Notes: a model not told the origin generated them from the sequence alone. Positions 9,299 through 19,265 are shown, counted from the stretch's first letter. The stretch is DNA of 64,000 nucleotides from Bicyclus anynana (GCF_947172395.1 NC_069093.1:8653561-8717560), one strand, 5' to 3'. A program made the numbers and translations.

Positions 9299-9752
9299 GG
9301 AGGCCGCCATATTGATTTTGTAATGACGATTCTGACCTAGTCATGTATTGTCATCAGAACTCAGTGCGTGAGCAAACCTTCATCCTAATCGAAGACTGGG
9401 AAGTAGATTCCAAGATTTTCTTACAAACATAGTTTCAATTGATTGAGGAGGCCGCCATATTGGATTTATAATGACGTTTCTGAGCTAGTCAAGTATTGTC
9501 ATCAGAAATCAAAGCGTGTGCAAACCTTCATCCTAACCGAAGACCGGGAAGTAGGTCAAATTAAGATTCCAAGTTTTTCTTACATACATAGTTTCAATTG
9601 ATTGGGGAGGCCACCATATTGGATTTGTAATGACATTTCTTATCTAGTCATGTATTGTCATCAGAACTCAGAGCGTGTGCAAAATTTCATCCTAATCGAA
9701 GACCGGGAAGTGGGTTACAAGTGAAGCTATTATTAGCGTGTTAAAAAACATT
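9299..9752 (+). repeat. dispersed repeat W as a three-unit tandem array
   Basis: Units begin at GGAGGCC near 9299, 9447 and 9606 (periods about 148 and 159 bp). Each holds GCCATATTG, TAGTCATGTATTGTCATCAG (or close) and CATCCTAATCGAAGACC. The last unit ends in AAGTGAAGCTATTATTAGCG, the usual end of the family. Confidence 0.75.
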
Positions 9753-9767
9753 TATTCTTTAAATCTA

Positions 9768-10061
9768 GTTTGACGGCCTCCGTGGCGCAGTAGTATGCGC
9801 GTGGATTTACAATATGGAGGTCCTGGGTTCGATCCCCGGCTGGGCCGATTGATGTTTTCATATACGTGGCTAGATACCACCCTACCGGCAAAGACGTACC
9901 GCCAAGCGATTTAGCTTTCCGATACTATGACGTGTAGAAACCGAAAGGGGTTTGAAAGTTGATTTTCTCCTCCTAAAAAGTTAGCCCGCTTCCATCTTAG
10001 ATTGCATCATCACTTACCATAAGCTGAGTTTGTAATCAAGGGCTAACTTGTAAATAAAAAA
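9768..10061 (+). mobile_element. SINE-B, full length with target duplication
   Basis: AAATCTA flanks the element (9761-9767 and 10062-10068). The A box TGGCGCAGTAG has one change and the B box GGTTCGATCCC is perfect. The body lost the segment around GGTCCAGGTCTGGCTGG but keeps GACGTACCGCCAAGCG, and it ends in an A-rich tail. One of the best preserved SINE-B copies in the window. Confidence 0.85.
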
Positions 10062-10582
10062 AAATCTATGAAGGAATCAAATGACGAAAAATCTCTTAAA
10101 AGATGAACTCTGTACAACTTAAGTTAATCATTAATCAAGAGTATTTGTTTCCGTTTCATTAAACTTCCTAAAATTGAAATAAATGTGAAGAGAAACTCCG
10201 AAGGCAGCTGTATCAACTCTCGGTCACAGCCCACGACCTTCGGTGAAAGCGTGACGTTCGATTGACTCTGTTATGAACTATGGAGTAAACTGTTTAGCAT
10301 GCCTTTTTCCTCTTTGAACTTTTTATCTTATGAAAGGATTATTTGCGACAACTTATCAGCCTATTTTAAAGGCCCATGCTAGGAGTTAGACTTCCCTTCA
10401 TAAAAACAAGCCTTTTATGCTTCTTTGTTGCGCGTCAGCAGGCTAGTGTATCAGCTGATTTAATGATGAATTATCAAAATAAAGATTATTTAGATTTTTT
10501 CTGTTAACTGGAAGCATATAAAAACACATATTCACTTGTTTTGGTGACAATTGTTGACATAGTTTTAATGGGTAATTAAAGA
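10062..10582. other. no feature seen
   Basis: No repeat family recognised and no exon supported. Mixed composition around 10200-10260. Confidence 0.35.
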
Positions 10583-10725
10583 CTTGCAGACGCCCCGCGG
10601 TTTCATCGCGTAATTCCCGTTTCCGTAAGAATACTCACAAATAACGTGGCTTTCTACTGGCCAAAGCATTTTAAGATCGGTTTGGTAGATCCAGAGTTAC
10701 CTCTTTATAATTTTAGTACATAAGG
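10583..10725 (-). mobile_element. Helitron-like fragment
   Basis: CAGACGCCCCGCGGTTTCAT followed by AATAACGTGGCTTTCTACTG matches the element at 32399-32610 on the same strand. The terminal CTAG has mutated (CTTG on the + strand). Confidence 0.5.
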
Positions 10726-10834
10726 ATAAATGGATTTAATTTTTACTTTTTAACTACTACATTTTTCATATTCTAGACTTGCGAATTGTAAGTAAAGTCC
10801 TTTTTAAATGAGTTTCAATACTGAACCTCTTTTA

Positions 10835-10895
10835 TCTATACTAATATTATAAAGCTGAAGAGTTTGTTTGTTTGTTTGACGGAAGCGTCAACTAG
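10835..10895 (+). mobile_element. 61-bp minimal HEL element
   Basis: Starts TCTATACTAATATTATAAAG and ends GGAAGCGTCAACTAG, with only the TTTGTTTG run between. Both diagnostic Helitron-like ends are kept while the whole interior is lost, making this the smallest complete-looking copy here. Confidence 0.65.
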
Positions 10896-11475
10896 TCACT
10901 ACATATGGTTAAAAGCACATACACTACAACCTTGAGAACTACCGTGAACTCAACAATGTATTATTTCAATATTATTCTAATACATATGTATACAGTATTA
11001 CATACCTACATATAGATGTATATTAGTATTTATACAATTATCATAATTTTAACACAACTTTCAGGTAGCGCGTTTACATAATAAGATAACTGGCGAGATC
11101 GTGGAGAATTTCAAACCTGTTTACATCTATAACAAAACCGTTCCGGCACCATCCGGATATAAAGGTCAACGAGATAATACTTTCAGATTTAATAGCTGTT
11201 ATAATTACAAGACAATTAAAAAACATCCAAAGAAATTATCTTAAATGACAGGTCGACCTTTGTTTACTTACGTGAAAGTGGCAAGACGACATTTTGATTG
11301 AGACAAACAAATCGATTTGAATGAAAGTTATACATATCCGCGGAGCCTACCGCAATATGCGTGATATAACAGTATCCGTGTTGTTTGTAACGCGACCACT
11401 AGGGTGAAAATAACTTATTAGTTATGGAGACTTGTCGCGTTTGAAACCAACATAACGTTAGTTCTTGGTTAATCA
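10896..11475. other. no feature seen
   Basis: AT-rich stretch. Nothing identified on either strand. Confidence 0.4.
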
Positions 11476-11550
11476 TAATAATTAACAACCCATATTCGGC
11501 TCACTGTTGAGCAGGAGACTCTTCTCAAATTAAGAGAGATTAGGCTTAGC
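11476..11550 (-). mobile_element. SINE-A 3' fragment
   Basis: AACCCATATTCGGCTCACTG on the + strand is the reverse complement of the SINE-A 3' end. It decays after about 75 bp. Confidence 0.6.
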
Positions 11551-11602
11551 GTAAAGTCATTAACTTAAAATTAATGTTAAGAGGGTTTCAGACGAGCCTT
11601 AT

Positions 11603-11711
11603 GCCTAGTTCGGACTTTTTTAGTATTTTAGTCAAGTACGAACAATTTTTGGATTTACCGCCCAAAAATCGATCGTACTCGACTAAAATACTAAAGTAGT
11701 CCGAACTAGGC
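11603..11711. repeat. inverted repeat with arms of about 50 bp
   Basis: GCCTAGTTCGGAC...TTTAGTATTTTAGTC (11603-11652) is mirrored by GACTAAAATACTAAAGTAGT CCGAACTAGGC (11661-11711) with a few mismatches and an 8-bp loop. A foldback element or replication-made palindrome, with no coding. Confidence 0.7.
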
Positions 11712-11775
11712 CTTAATCCGAGAAGAGCCCATAGCAAACATGGCCAGGGTTTTTGCTTTTTTATTCACCATAAAC
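11712..11775 (+). repeat. short repeat shared with 43571-43635
   Basis: TCCGAGAAGAGCCCATAGCA and CAGCCAGGGTTT-like sequence recur at 43581. Here it directly precedes an RTE-3p fragment, so it may be part of a LINE 3' region. Confidence 0.45.
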
Positions 11776-11910
11776 AGCCGACGGACGTTCACTGGTGGAC
11801 ATAGGCGTCTTGCATGGACTTCGAAACACTAAAAACATTCTCGAACCGCCAGCATCCAGCAACTCCCTGCATTCAGGTCTATCTAGGGTGGGCCGGAGGA
11901 TCAACCTAAA
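11776..11910 (-). pseudogene. RTE-3p fragment, diverged
   Basis: GACGGACGTTCACTGGTGGA and CAGCATCCAGCAACTCCCTG on the + strand are diverged forms of the RTE-3p 3' end. No useful reading frame. Confidence 0.5.
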
Positions 11911-11988
11911 CTGTGATTATTTATTACTATTTCAAAATTATCTTGAGAACTATGTTCCTGATATACCAAACTTTTTTATCGTTTATAT

Positions 11989-12052
11989 AACTTATTGAAT
12001 ATCTTAATGATATTGTTCAGGAGAACATTAGTAATAAGATATTTAATAAGTT
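11989..12052. repeat. AT-rich inverted repeat
   Basis: AACTTATTGAATATCTTA (11989-12006) pairs with TAAGATATTTAATAAGTT (12035-12052) with one mismatch and a 28-bp loop. Confidence 0.5.
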
Positions 12053-12799
12053 TACATTTAATAAAAACGTTAAGCATTTACATGCTAAATATTGTTTTTA
12101 TGAATTCGAGCCTGTCTTCTTAAATAACGAAGCATGGTGCCCCTACCCTAGTGGGTGACGCTGGCGCCGCGGCCTTGGAGAAAGTGTATTTTGTAGCTCG
12201 CGTTTCACCAACATCTTTATGTCCTACACGATACTAATCATCTTTAAAAATATTTTGTGGAAAAAATCTCAGCTCATATACCTATTTATGTTGTGTAAAC
12301 TTATGATAGGTATGATATTTCGCGAATCTCAGCAAGGCACCTGGTGAATGTAATTTTCTTTGAGAGATATTGCATACATTAATGGATCGTATAGAAAAGG
12401 ATCATAGTACTTTTCCCATAGGTTCGAATAATATTTAAGTCCAACATTAAATTGGGCAATATTAATATCACCTTGATTTATACGAGACCTTAAGAAGCTT
12501 TAAAAAGGTAAGCAATGTTTGGAAAATGAACTTTCCAGATTCCTATTCTAGGGAACATACACTTTGTTTATTGTTAAAACTCTGTACATACATGATATTA
12601 TATTCTAAACTGTATTGGTTTAACCAGTTAGCTACTGATTTATCTCATTATCAATTACATTAATTTCAATAGAATAGTGTAAATAGATGAAGCCGCATAT
12701 TTAAATAAAATTATAATTACAATTAACAGTAATCAAAATATTCATTTATTTTAATAAAACGTTTGCTTCAAAGATGTTATTTAATTTTATTTTTAAACT
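12053..12799. other. no feature seen
   Basis: AT-rich sequence apart from a short GC patch at 12160-12180. No exon, RNA gene or known repeat identified. Confidence 0.4.
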
Positions 12800-12997
12800 A
12801 ACAAGTTGTTTATCACCACGATTCCAGACAGTAACTTGCTCTTTCATGAACTTTAACGATTCTTTGGCAGTGATTGCATTTAACGTGCAAGAGGAAAAGT
12901 GTAGCCGACAAAACTGATCCCTGAGGAACACCGCTATTGATGGCCATTAGATCAAACGAGGACCCATCAAAGACATCTCGAACGCGAAATGATACCT
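12800..12997 (-). pseudogene. LINE reverse-transcriptase fragment with GVPQGSVLS motif
   Basis: Reading the - strand from about 12992 gives INSGVPQGSVLSATLF followed by LLH, which is reverse-transcriptase block 4 of jockey-like non-LTR retrotransposons. The catalytic YADD block that should follow is not found: sequence similarity fades within about 20 codons and a stop closes the frame near 12810. A stop also lies just upstream of the recognisable part. This is a short dead remnant, distinct from the RTE-3p and 52990 LINE pieces. Confidence 0.7.
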
Positions 12998-13135
12998 ACA
13001 CTCTCGAAATATGATACCCATTACAGAATGCGATAGTGGTAAGGGATGAAAGAAAAGGCACCTATGGTTTTGCTAAAATTTTCTTGATGGTCAATAATGC
13101 TCTTCATTGAACGTTTTTTATCCTTCTATCACGCA

Positions 13136-13170
13136 CTAGCCGACGCCCGCGGTTTCACCGCGTAAATATG
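13136..13170 (-). mobile_element. HEL 3' end fragment
   Basis: ACTAGCCGACGCCCGCGGTT and TCACCGCG on the + strand are the reverse complement of a HEL 3' end including its GC hairpin. Only 35 bp remain before a SINE-A. Confidence 0.5.
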
Positions 13171-13180
13171 GGGATAAAAA

Positions 13181-13436
13181 TATCATCATCATCAACATTA
13201 TCAACCCATATTCGGCTCACTGCTGAGCACGAGTCTCCTCTCAGAATGAGAGGGGATTGGCCAATAGTCCACCACGCTGGCCCAATGCAGATTGGAAGAC
13301 TTCACACACGCAGAGAAGTAAGAAAATTCTCTGGTAAGATATTTAATTATTTAAAATGCACACAACTGAAAAGTTGGAGATGCATACGCCGGACTGGATT
13401 ATAACCTACGTAGGCATCATATCGACTAGGCTATCA
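13181..13436 (-). mobile_element. SINE-A with internal deletion
   Basis: ATC-rich tail and CCCATATTCGGCTCACTGCT on the + strand mark the 3' end. The body lacks the CTCACGATG to GAGACACG block, and the B-box region is degraded (GGTTATAATCC on the element strand). Confidence 0.75.
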
Positions 13437-13549
13437 TCAGTGGTGGATTTACCAGCAGGCTAAGTAGGCTGGAGCCTTCTGGAGTTAGTTAGTTAAGTTC
13501 TCTTACAGAAATAATGTCAGTTAAAAACTTGTTTTATGTATTTTTATTA

Positions 13550-13847
13550 ACCGACTTCCAAAAAGGAGGAGGTTCTACGTTCGGCTGTATGTATGTTTTT
13601 TTTTTTTTTTTTTATGTATGTCCAGCGATAATTCCGTCATTTGTGGACAGATTTTAAAAATTCTTTTTTTGTTTTGAAGGGTTTGATTCCAGGGTGGTCC
13701 CATTTTTTTCATGTCAGGATCTGATGATGGCATCCTGGAGAAATTGAGAGGAACTTTCGAAAATCGTAGGGACGGCTAGTGCGTTTGTTAGTATTTCCAT
13801 AAGGTATTTTAAACCACTACAATTTTATGTAGGTCTGGAGTTGGTCT
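13550..13847 (+). repeat. dispersed AACCGACTTCC repeat, 5' part
   Basis: AACCGACTTCCAAAAAGGAG opens a lepidopteran-type repeat with a poly-T run (13588-13612) and GTCATTTGTGGACAGATTTT. The same opening motif bounds the inverted repeat at 15430-15754 and the fragment at 52110-52345. The tandem array at 13848 follows directly and may be an expansion of its interior. Confidence 0.55.
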
Positions 13848-14393
13848 GATGATGGAGCCGATACACAGACGATGGAACTCGTCAACGATTTACAGCAGGT
13901 ACCTTTTGTTTGGGCTTGATTTATTTGTATTGATGAGAACTTTCCACCTAGATGGTTGTGACTGTATAAAGGGTCTGATGATGAAGACGAAGGACAGTGA
14001 AGAGAACTCCTCGACGGTTCACAGTAGCTACCTTGTGTTTGGACTTGATAAATTTGTATTGATAAGAACTTTCCACCTAGATGGGTTGTGACTGTATTAG
14101 GGGTCTGGTGATGAAGACGAAGGATAGTTAAGGGAACTCCTCGACGGTTCACAGTAGCTACCTTGTGTTTTGACTTGATAATTTTGTATTGATGAGAACT
14201 TTCCACCTGAATAGGTTGTGACTGTATTAGAGGTCTGGTGATGAAGATGAAGGGGAGTTAAGGGATCTCCTTGACGGTTCACAGTAGCTACCTTGTGTTT
14301 GGACTTGATAAATTTTATATTGATGAGAACTTTCCACCCATATGGATTGTGACTCCATAGGGGGTCTGGTGATGAAGACGGAGGACAGTCACC
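13848..14393. repeat. tandem array, unit about 130 bp, 4.2 copies
   Basis: Units start at 13848, 13977, 14107, 14237 and (partial) 14368, each opening with G(A/G)TGATGAAGACGAAGGA or close and containing TTTGGACTTGATAA and GAACTTTCCACC. The period is not a multiple of three overall, so the frames open across it on both strands are chance. The first unit is the most diverged. Confidence 0.85.
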
Positions 14394-14541
14394 TTTCACG
14401 TTTTTCTGAATATTAAAGGGGGAGTGAAAATTTGTATATGAGTTAAGGTTATTATGAATAAGTACTTTAAACTGCGCGTGATTCTCGTAACGAGGACGTA
14501 CATTGTACTAGTACCTTGCATATTTTCACAATAATAAGTAA

Positions 14542-14610
14542 TGACCGGACAGCGCAGCGGCGTGAATGCTTGCGTCTATGGAATCGCGACCGCGGGTTCA
14601 AACCTCACTT
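14542..14610 (+). mobile_element. tRNA-like SINE head of a further family
   Basis: GGACAGCGCAGCGGCGTG resembles an A box region and GGGTTCAAACC at 14594-14604 a B box, with spacing close to a tRNA. There is no body that matches SINE-A or SINE-B. It is not a functional tRNA gene: no cloverleaf closes by eye. Confidence 0.4.
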
Positions 14611-14729
14611 CTGTTATAACACATTTGTACTTTTTTAAATTATTCCTATCGATTTGAGAGCAGTAGACATTTTGATGTGATATTAAAGCAGCTAATTTAA
14701 TACTCGTATATCAAAAGGCAATTCAATTT

Positions 14730-15301
14730 GTTTCGGCCATATTGGTGTAGTGCTGTGGAGCGACGGTCGTCTGTGAAAAACGCACGGTGGCTTCCGTGTC
14801 ACAGTACTGACATTTTGTAGTGCAATAAATAATTAGCACGTTACTTTTAGTTTTGATTGAGTAATTGCAGAACAATTCAGTGATTTGAAATTCATTAGTT
14901 TTGGTGTGTTTTGTCATCGTGCTTAGCGGGGTGAGTAGTAGGTTAAGTCATGCGCAAGATCTACGATAGGTTCGATATTATTTTGTCATTCATGCTTTGT
15001 TCTATTGTCGGTAGCCTACTGCAACGCCTTCTCGGTACGAGGTATCATCCAAACGGATCCCTGAGGGTCTGCTCTAATGAGCTAACACTATTAGGCCTGG
15101 CAGGGTGCCTGTGAACATTAACAACAACCCCACAAAACTCTCCTGGCGTCCAACCATAGTTTTAAGTAGTCAAGTAGTTAGTTTTAGTAAAGTAGTTAGC
15201 AGTAGTATTATTGAAGTAATTGTATCTGTATAGTTGTAGTTATAAAATAAACTCATTGTTAATTGGACTAGCTTCTGTTATTTATTAACTCAACCCATAA
15301 C
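14730..15301 (+). mobile_element. possible solo LTR or LTR fragment
   Basis: The end CAACCCATAACA, an AATAAA signal (near 15246) and the absence of any coding resemble the 3' part of a BEL or gypsy LTR. TGTTATAA occurs upstream at about 14588, but no target duplication matched, so the left border is unsure. The assignment is tentative. Confidence 0.3.
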
Positions 15302-15429
15302 AAGGTAGTATTTTTAAAATTGGGATTGTTGGACTTAGATACTTATCATAAGAAAATAACGTTTCAACTAATTGCTTATTAATTTTTGTTCACACTCAGT
15401 AGGTGTGCTAACGCTAAAAATTAAAAAAT

Positions 15430-15754
15430 AAAAATTTTAATAAAAAAAATTCAACCGACTTCCAACTCAAAAATTAACCTAAACTAAAAAGCAAAAAATA
15501 ACATCTTACCTATGTGCTACCTTCTGATCAGTTTGAAGGCGGTGCCAATCCAGTGTCATGTTTTAATTAAAGCCGTTTCAGAAAGAACCACAGAAATTGT
15601 GTAATTTAAACGGCTTGAATTAAAACATCACTGGCTTGGCACCGCCTTCAAACTGATCAGAAGGTAGCACATAGGTAAGATGTTATTTTTTGCTTTTTAG
15701 TTTAGGTTAATTTTTGAGTTGGAAGTCGGTTGAATTTTTTTTATTAAAATTTTT
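15430..15754. repeat. 325-bp near-perfect inverted repeat
   Basis: Arm 15430-15578 (149 bp) is the reverse complement of arm 15608-15754 (147 bp) with only a handful of differences, around a 29-bp loop. Each arm runs from TCAACCGACTTCCAACTC at the outside through CTTCTGATCAGTTTGAAGGC to AAGCCGTTT. Part of one arm recurs at 52110. It is either a foldback element or a tail-to-tail duplication of one repeat. Transcription would give a long hairpin RNA. Confidence 0.9.
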
Positions 15755-16069
15755 TCCCGACTATAATACCATACATACGATTTACAAAAGACTTATAAAA
15801 GAAAAATATGTTCAGCGATCTTCAAAATATTTAGCAAAGCGAGGCTAATATTAAAATTTCATAAAGTTTCAGCGCCAACTAAAGCTTAAGCACATTCTTA
15901 TATAAGCGCCATCCTGCTTTATTAAGTTCCGTAGGATAAATCTCTGTTCTTTACAACGTTTGCATAATAATGTTAAACTTCTGTTCCTATGCAATTTCGC
16001 TATCTGTATAATAATGTCTTGCTATATGGCTACGAAACCTGGAAGTACACTACCCACCTCCAGTGGCGT
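15755..16069. other. no feature seen
   Basis: AT-rich. Nothing recognised. Confidence 0.4.
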
Positions 16070-16120
16070 GCAGAAGGTTTTTAACTAGGGTATGCCTATG
16101 CATTATAGTAGAAATTGTAC
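16070..16120 (+). mobile_element. end fragment of a CAGTGGCGTGC element
   Basis: CCAGTGGCGTGCAGAAGGTT and TTTAACTAGGGTATGCC recur inverted at 53731-53788. The CAGTGGCG start is typical of hAT-like deletion elements. Confidence 0.5.
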
Positions 16121-16146
16121 AAGCTGTAGGTGAAATTCCTTCCCAA

Positions 16147-16270
16147 AACCGGTTCAAAAGGAGTGTCGATTTCATTCTACTCCTAACAAGTTACCCCGCT
16201 TCCATCTTAGATTGCATCATCACTTACCATCAGTAAGTAGTCAAGGGGTATCTTGTAGAGAATAACAAAG
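16147..16270 (+). mobile_element. SINE-B 3' half
   Basis: TTCCATCTTAGATTGCATCA and CACTTACCATCAG identify the SINE-B 3' half. The tRNA-like head is missing, as expected from 5' truncation during reverse transcription. Confidence 0.65.
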
Positions 16271-16349
16271 GTTCTTGATGAATCCTTAGGGTAGGCAGTG
16301 AGTTCTTGTATGTATGAAGTGCACGCCAATGCCCACTTCATCAATAAGC

Positions 16350-16735
16350 CACATGTGTTCATTACCTACTTACTTGCGATACATATTCGGTATCTTTTGG
16401 CCTACCACAATCTCCAATCATGAGGTCTGGACCCTCGCTAAAGAACCCCGTAATTTCGACCAAATAAACCGCAGTAAGTGGATAGGGCTTGTCTAACACC
16501 AATCATCTGGTGTTGTACTGGAGTTCTCAGAATCAGAGTGGAGGCAGGAGAAAACGTGGTAACTGGTAGGTCAAAGGCAACTTGGAAGTAGGCTATTAAA
16601 GCGGACTTGAAGGCTGCCGGTCTATCGTGGATCAAGAGAGCAGTTCGCGATAGATCCACCTGGAAAGTTTGTTGCGGCCCTATGTACAGCTATGTGTTAA
16701 AGGACTCAAAGAAGAAGAAGAAGATAATAATAAAA
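16350..16735 (+). pseudogene. LINE reverse-transcriptase C-terminal remnant with GAA tail
   Basis: Successive + frames read IFGIFWPTTISNHEVW, INRSKWIGL and later LKAAGLSW with DRSTW, the conserved order at the C-terminus of a non-LTR retrotransposon protein common in animal genomes. Stops and frameshifts separate the blocks. The 3' end runs into AAGAAGAAGAAG then TAATAATAA, a simple-repeat tail usual for such elements. No target duplication was found. Confidence 0.7.
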
Positions 16736-16979
16736 TGTTCCATAAAACCTTTTCCCCGTGGCAATGGTGAAATAATCTTTGTGCCTTATTCATTCAAATC
16801 TGCTCAGACGCTCTGGCATCATTAAGTTTCATCCATCTATTTTATTTGAAATTTTCGCATTTAATTTAATTTAAAAGCCTTTATTATTCTTTGAATTTTT
16901 AAATTTAACATGTTTCACATTTGATAACTTTAGCAGTTATAAATTTATTTTTTCTATGTTAGTGTGTTACGATATATAA

Positions 16980-17211
16980 GGCCGTGATAGCCCAGTGGAT
17001 ATGACCTCTGCCTCCGAAATTAAATATCACGTGTATCAAGCGGTGAAGGAAAACATCGTGAGGAAACCTGCATACCAGAGAATTTTCTTAATTCTCTGCG
17101 TGTGTGAAGTCTGCCAATCCGCATTGGGTCAGCGTAGTGGACTATTGGCGTAACCCTTCTCATTCTGAGGAGACTCGAGCTCAGCAATGAGCCGAATATT
17201 AGTTGATAACA
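16980..17211 (+). mobile_element. SINE-A with B box deleted
   Basis: A perfect A box (TAGCCCAGTGG) is followed directly, after GCCTCCGA, by the body (AAATTAAATATCACGTGT). About 65 bp with the B box are gone. The rest, to GAGCCGAATATTAGTTGATA, is well kept. Without a B box it should be inert for RNA polymerase III. Confidence 0.8.
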
Positions 17212-17842
17212 ACTATAAATAAATATGTTAGTTTTGTTTTAAGTTTTGTATTTTAGTCTCATTTCTAATTAATTAAATATATAATTAACTACCTAAATAT
17301 ATATTTAACTACCCCTCATTGGGTATATGCCTTCTATAGACGTACATTTTCGCATTTAGTTAGAGGTTATTTTTTGTTATGTTTGTTAGGTCATCTTTAT
17401 AGGTAGTGTCTGGAGAAAAAATAGAAAAGCACTCATAACACGTGTTAAAACAGCATGACACCCATAACAAAGAAGAGGTTCTAAAATGTTTACTTGCGAT
17501 GCAAATAACACAGCAAGAAAGTAATCTCCAAGACAAGTGGTGAACAAAAGATTAGCCGAGCCCAGAACAGTATGAGAATTAAGTCGAGCGGATACCGCGT
17601 TGCGTAATGAAAGAAAGTACTGAACCGAATCAAACCGCAAAGTAACACGTAACACGGTGCTATTTGTTTAACAAGCTTGCTGTTGGACGGATTATGAAAG
17701 TTCAAAGCTCTGTAAGTGTACGCGAATGGGTGGCATCTATACTTATAATAAAACTGGTCGAATTCTATACATTTCTTCGCAATTTGAGATTTTACTTATA
17801 CCATTTGTAACAACAAACGTTACCGTGGCATAGAGTACTACT
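17212..17842. other. no confident feature
   Basis: The - strand is open over 17386-17655 (89 codons from a GTG) and contains TTCAGT near its beginning and a pyrimidine run ending CTCCAG near 17413. This could be part of an LTR or an untranslated exon, but I recognise no protein and leave it uncalled. Confidence 0.25.
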
Positions 17843-17866
17843 AGCCGCGTCGCAGGCGTTCGCTAG
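17843..17866 (+). mobile_element. HEL 3' end relic
   Basis: GTCGCAGGCGTTCGCTAG preserves only the terminal part of a Helitron-like element. Confidence 0.4.
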
Positions 17867-17909
17867 TATTAAAATAAAGTTTTCGTCTTAATTGTCAGCA
17901 CAGGGTTTT

Positions 17910-18112
17910 GGCTGGTGGGGGGCTTCTGCCGTGGCTAGTTGCCACCCTACTTACACAGACGTACCGCCAAGCGATTTAGCGTTCCGGTACGATGCCCTGT
18001 AGAAACCGACAAAAGTGTGGATTTTCATCCACCTCCTAACAACTTAGATTGCATCATCACTTACCAACAGGTGAGATTGTATAAAGAGCTAACTTGTAAA
18101 GAATAAAAAAAC
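17910..18112 (+). mobile_element. SINE-B, 5' truncated
   Basis: Begins in the body at GGCTGGTGGGGGGCTTCTGC, continues through GACGTACCGCCAAGCGATTT, and ends with TAACTTGTAAAGAATAAAAA. The whole tRNA-derived head is missing and one body segment (AGTTAGCCCGCTTCC) is deleted. Confidence 0.75.
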
Positions 18113-18491
18113 AACGCTGCTCCTGTACAGGTTGACGGGCTTAGGCTGATAATAAATTAATTAGTGACCAGTGACCACTATCAGAATGATGTTCACGATA
18201 ATGACCAGACTCGGCGGCTAAACGTGCTCTCTGAGATCCAGGTTGTAGCACTTCTCCACAGTATTTTAACTGAAAATGAAAATTGATTTAGAAAAAGAAA
18301 AACTCAATATCCGGAACCTCAGAGTCTAACTACTAGATCAATGAGGCAACGAAGCAGATTTTGGAATTTACAATTTAATAAATAAAATAAAATTCGTTAT
18401 TTTAGAATTTCCAACAGATTTTTGTTTATGTAGGAGTATAAAGATGTTAAAACACCTATCTTTTGTTACTCGAATATCATTTGCCTCAAAG
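18113..18491. other. no feature seen
   Basis: AT-rich. Nothing recognised. Confidence 0.4.
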
Positions 18492-19208
18492 CAGTGGCGT
18501 AGCTAGGCATGGTTGCGGGCCCTCGCCCACGGTCTCGCTATGAAATGGGCCTCGCTGTTTGGTATTATTACAATTAGAGATTACTAGCTATTAGTAACTA
18601 TTATTTCTAAGATTTTTTTTATAATAAAACAAAATTATAAAAACGGTCCAGTGAGAATTTTATATAATGGGGATGATGACTAGGTTTGAATATATTGATT
18701 TTTATGATACATTCGGGTAAATAAGGTCAATGATAACTAATTTATACATAAAAAGCAAAGATTGTCTGGATATTTGCAAAATAAATGAGATTATAAAATT
18801 TCTAAACCTAATAGGTTTTAAAATCTAAAATATAAAAAAAATCTTTTATCGTAATTAGATGAAAATTCATACAGTTTTAGTTTCCTTACATTAAATGTGA
18901 CATTTTTTTAATATAGTAACTGTAATCATAAACGCACAAATAACAAAGATATTATTAATTTTGTTTGAACTCACATACAAATCTAACGATCATTACATTA
19001 TCTACAACGTCATTAGTTCTGACCCTTTAAATCCCTGTAGCTCTGAAAGTAATGATTGCAGATACCCGGTTCCTTTTACAAAATTGGTCTACTTTTAGCA
19101 TACTCTTAATTTAAAAAACTGTCATCTTCCCTTAATTAGATTCTTGGGAGCAGGTAGGTAGGTTTTCAAGGTGTGCCCACGTCTTGAACAGTCAACATTA
19201 CGCCACTG
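18492..19208. mobile_element. hAT-like non-autonomous element
   Basis: CAGTGGCGTAGCTAGG at the left and ATTACGCCACTG at the right form matching terminal inverted repeats of about 10 bp, the CAGTGGCG start being typical of hAT deletion elements. The 717-bp interior is AT-rich without a transposase frame. The 8-bp flanks do not match, so the insertion is old or a border has been rearranged. Confidence 0.6.
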
Positions 19209-19210
19209 CC

Positions 19211-19265
19211 TAATCTATAATATACTCATATGTAACATACATATGAGTAGGTATATTATAGATTA
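19211..19265. repeat. AT-rich palindrome next to the hAT-like element
   Basis: TAATCTATAATATACTCATA (from 19211) is mirrored to 19265 with a 3-bp insertion in one arm. Arms are about 23-27 bp with a 5-bp loop. It abuts the right end of the preceding element. Confidence 0.65.

Noticed and set aside
13817..14399. Open frames of 80-129 codons with repeated peptides
   Set aside because: They are readings through a tandem array whose period of about 130 bp does not keep frame.
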